Notes under the pieces: generated by a model | Databases searched by the model: none | Told to the model about the DNA's origin: nothing | Seen by the model: only the letters and a program-made list of their open reading frames with translations | Position numbers and translations under genes: made by a program | NCBI RefSeq assembly: GCF_001856685.1 | Contig: NZ_CP017812.1 | Location: 620,001 to 684,000 of the forward strand | Direction: 5' to 3' | From: Boudabousia tangfeifanii | Lineage (GTDB): Bacteria; Actinomycetota; Actinomycetes; Actinomycetales; Actinomycetaceae | DNA: 64,000 nucleotides | Part shown: piece by piece, positions 63,917 through 64,000 of the stretch | How the letters are laid out: each line of letters opens with the position of its first letter | Numbering within the stretch: the first letter of the stretch is position 1

Positions 63917-64000
63917 TTGGCGTATTTTGATAACGCGAATTTAGAACGGTATATCGGCGAGGATGAAAAAGACGCGGTTGTTGATCTCTTAATTGATGTC
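63917..64000 (+). CDS. Possible start of an unidentified gene, cut by the window edge
   Basis: An open frame runs to the right edge. From TTG 63917 it reads MAYFDNANLERYIGEDEKDA and continues with an acidic, soluble character. No ribosome-binding site or -10 is evident, and the start is uncertain; the frame is open from 63881. Confidence 0.25.
   Translation, partial: MAYFDNANLERYIGEDEKDAVVDLLIDV

Noticed and set aside
61286..64000. Integrated element with attL at ssrA
   Set aside because: No direct repeat of the tmRNA 3' end and no integrase gene within the window.

Overview
The window reads as chromosomal DNA of a host-associated actinobacterium of moderate GC (about half), most likely in or near the family Actinomycetaceae. 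Supporting marks are WhiB, GuaB3, the AdnA/AdnB helicase-nuclease pair, DUF3107, an actinobacterial Tad pilus cluster, RF2 without a programmed frameshift, the ftsE-ftsX-M23 peptidase-smpB-ssrA order, many leaderless genes, and SLH-like repeats with the GWADxTFRP motif. I cannot name the species.

Layout. 0-9.2 kb is accessory: a frameshifted serine-recombinase remnant followed by a helically phased 8-mer array, a DUF1643 protein, a large secreted IdeS/Mac-like cysteine protease with three SLH-like repeats, an S66 peptidase, an ArsR regulator overlapping a His/Cys-rich metallothionein-like gene, and an AT-rich run of small membrane proteins and a lipoprotein. 9.2-13.8 kb holds a GNAT, an SDR, a CDF metal exporter, a THUMP-like methyltransferase, groES under a CIRCE operator, and whiB. 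13.9-22.7 kb holds a secreted muramidase-like SLH protein, guaB, two tandem GT4 glycosyltransferases, an exonuclease, a membrane-anchored protein and guaB3. 23-33 kb is mostly on the minus strand: class I fumarase, an O-methyltransferase, an MgtE-N/CBS protein, a DUF1003 protein, Mrp, then (plus strand) a stress-type membrane protein with an acidic repeat tail and a HisB-N-like phosphatase, and (minus) a Xaa-Pro aminopeptidase. 33-40 kb holds DUF2809 and PHP proteins, an NMT1/SsuA-type ABC importer, a K+ channel and a DEAD-box helicase. 40-50 kb holds a ferritin-like protein, DUF3107, adnA-adnB and a degenerate phosphotransferase. 50.2-54.9 kb is a Tad pilus operon. 54.9-61.3 kb is prfB, an M15 peptidase, ftsE, ftsX, an M23 peptidase, smpB and ssrA (tmRNA). 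61.3-64 kb is a small-gene accessory tail with three tandem paralogues.

How the genes work together. FtsE/FtsX and the adjacent M23 coiled-coil hydrolase form the expected division-site wall-cleavage set. SmpB and tmRNA form trans-translation. GuaB and GuaB3 sit in purine metabolism. AdnA/AdnB process double-strand breaks. Two proteins share C-terminal SLH-like repeats and so probably share a cell-surface anchor: the IdeS-like protease and the muramidase-like protein.

The most unusual signals are a non-palindromic octamer, CGCCCTCG/CGAGGGCG, present about 47 times by eye count (about 2-3 expected) and missing from several accessory stretches; the SLH-anchored IdeS-like protease; an AdnA whose Walker A lysine is leucine; the ArsR-linked His-rich/Cys-rich metal protein; and the 20-21-bp phased TGCACCCA array.
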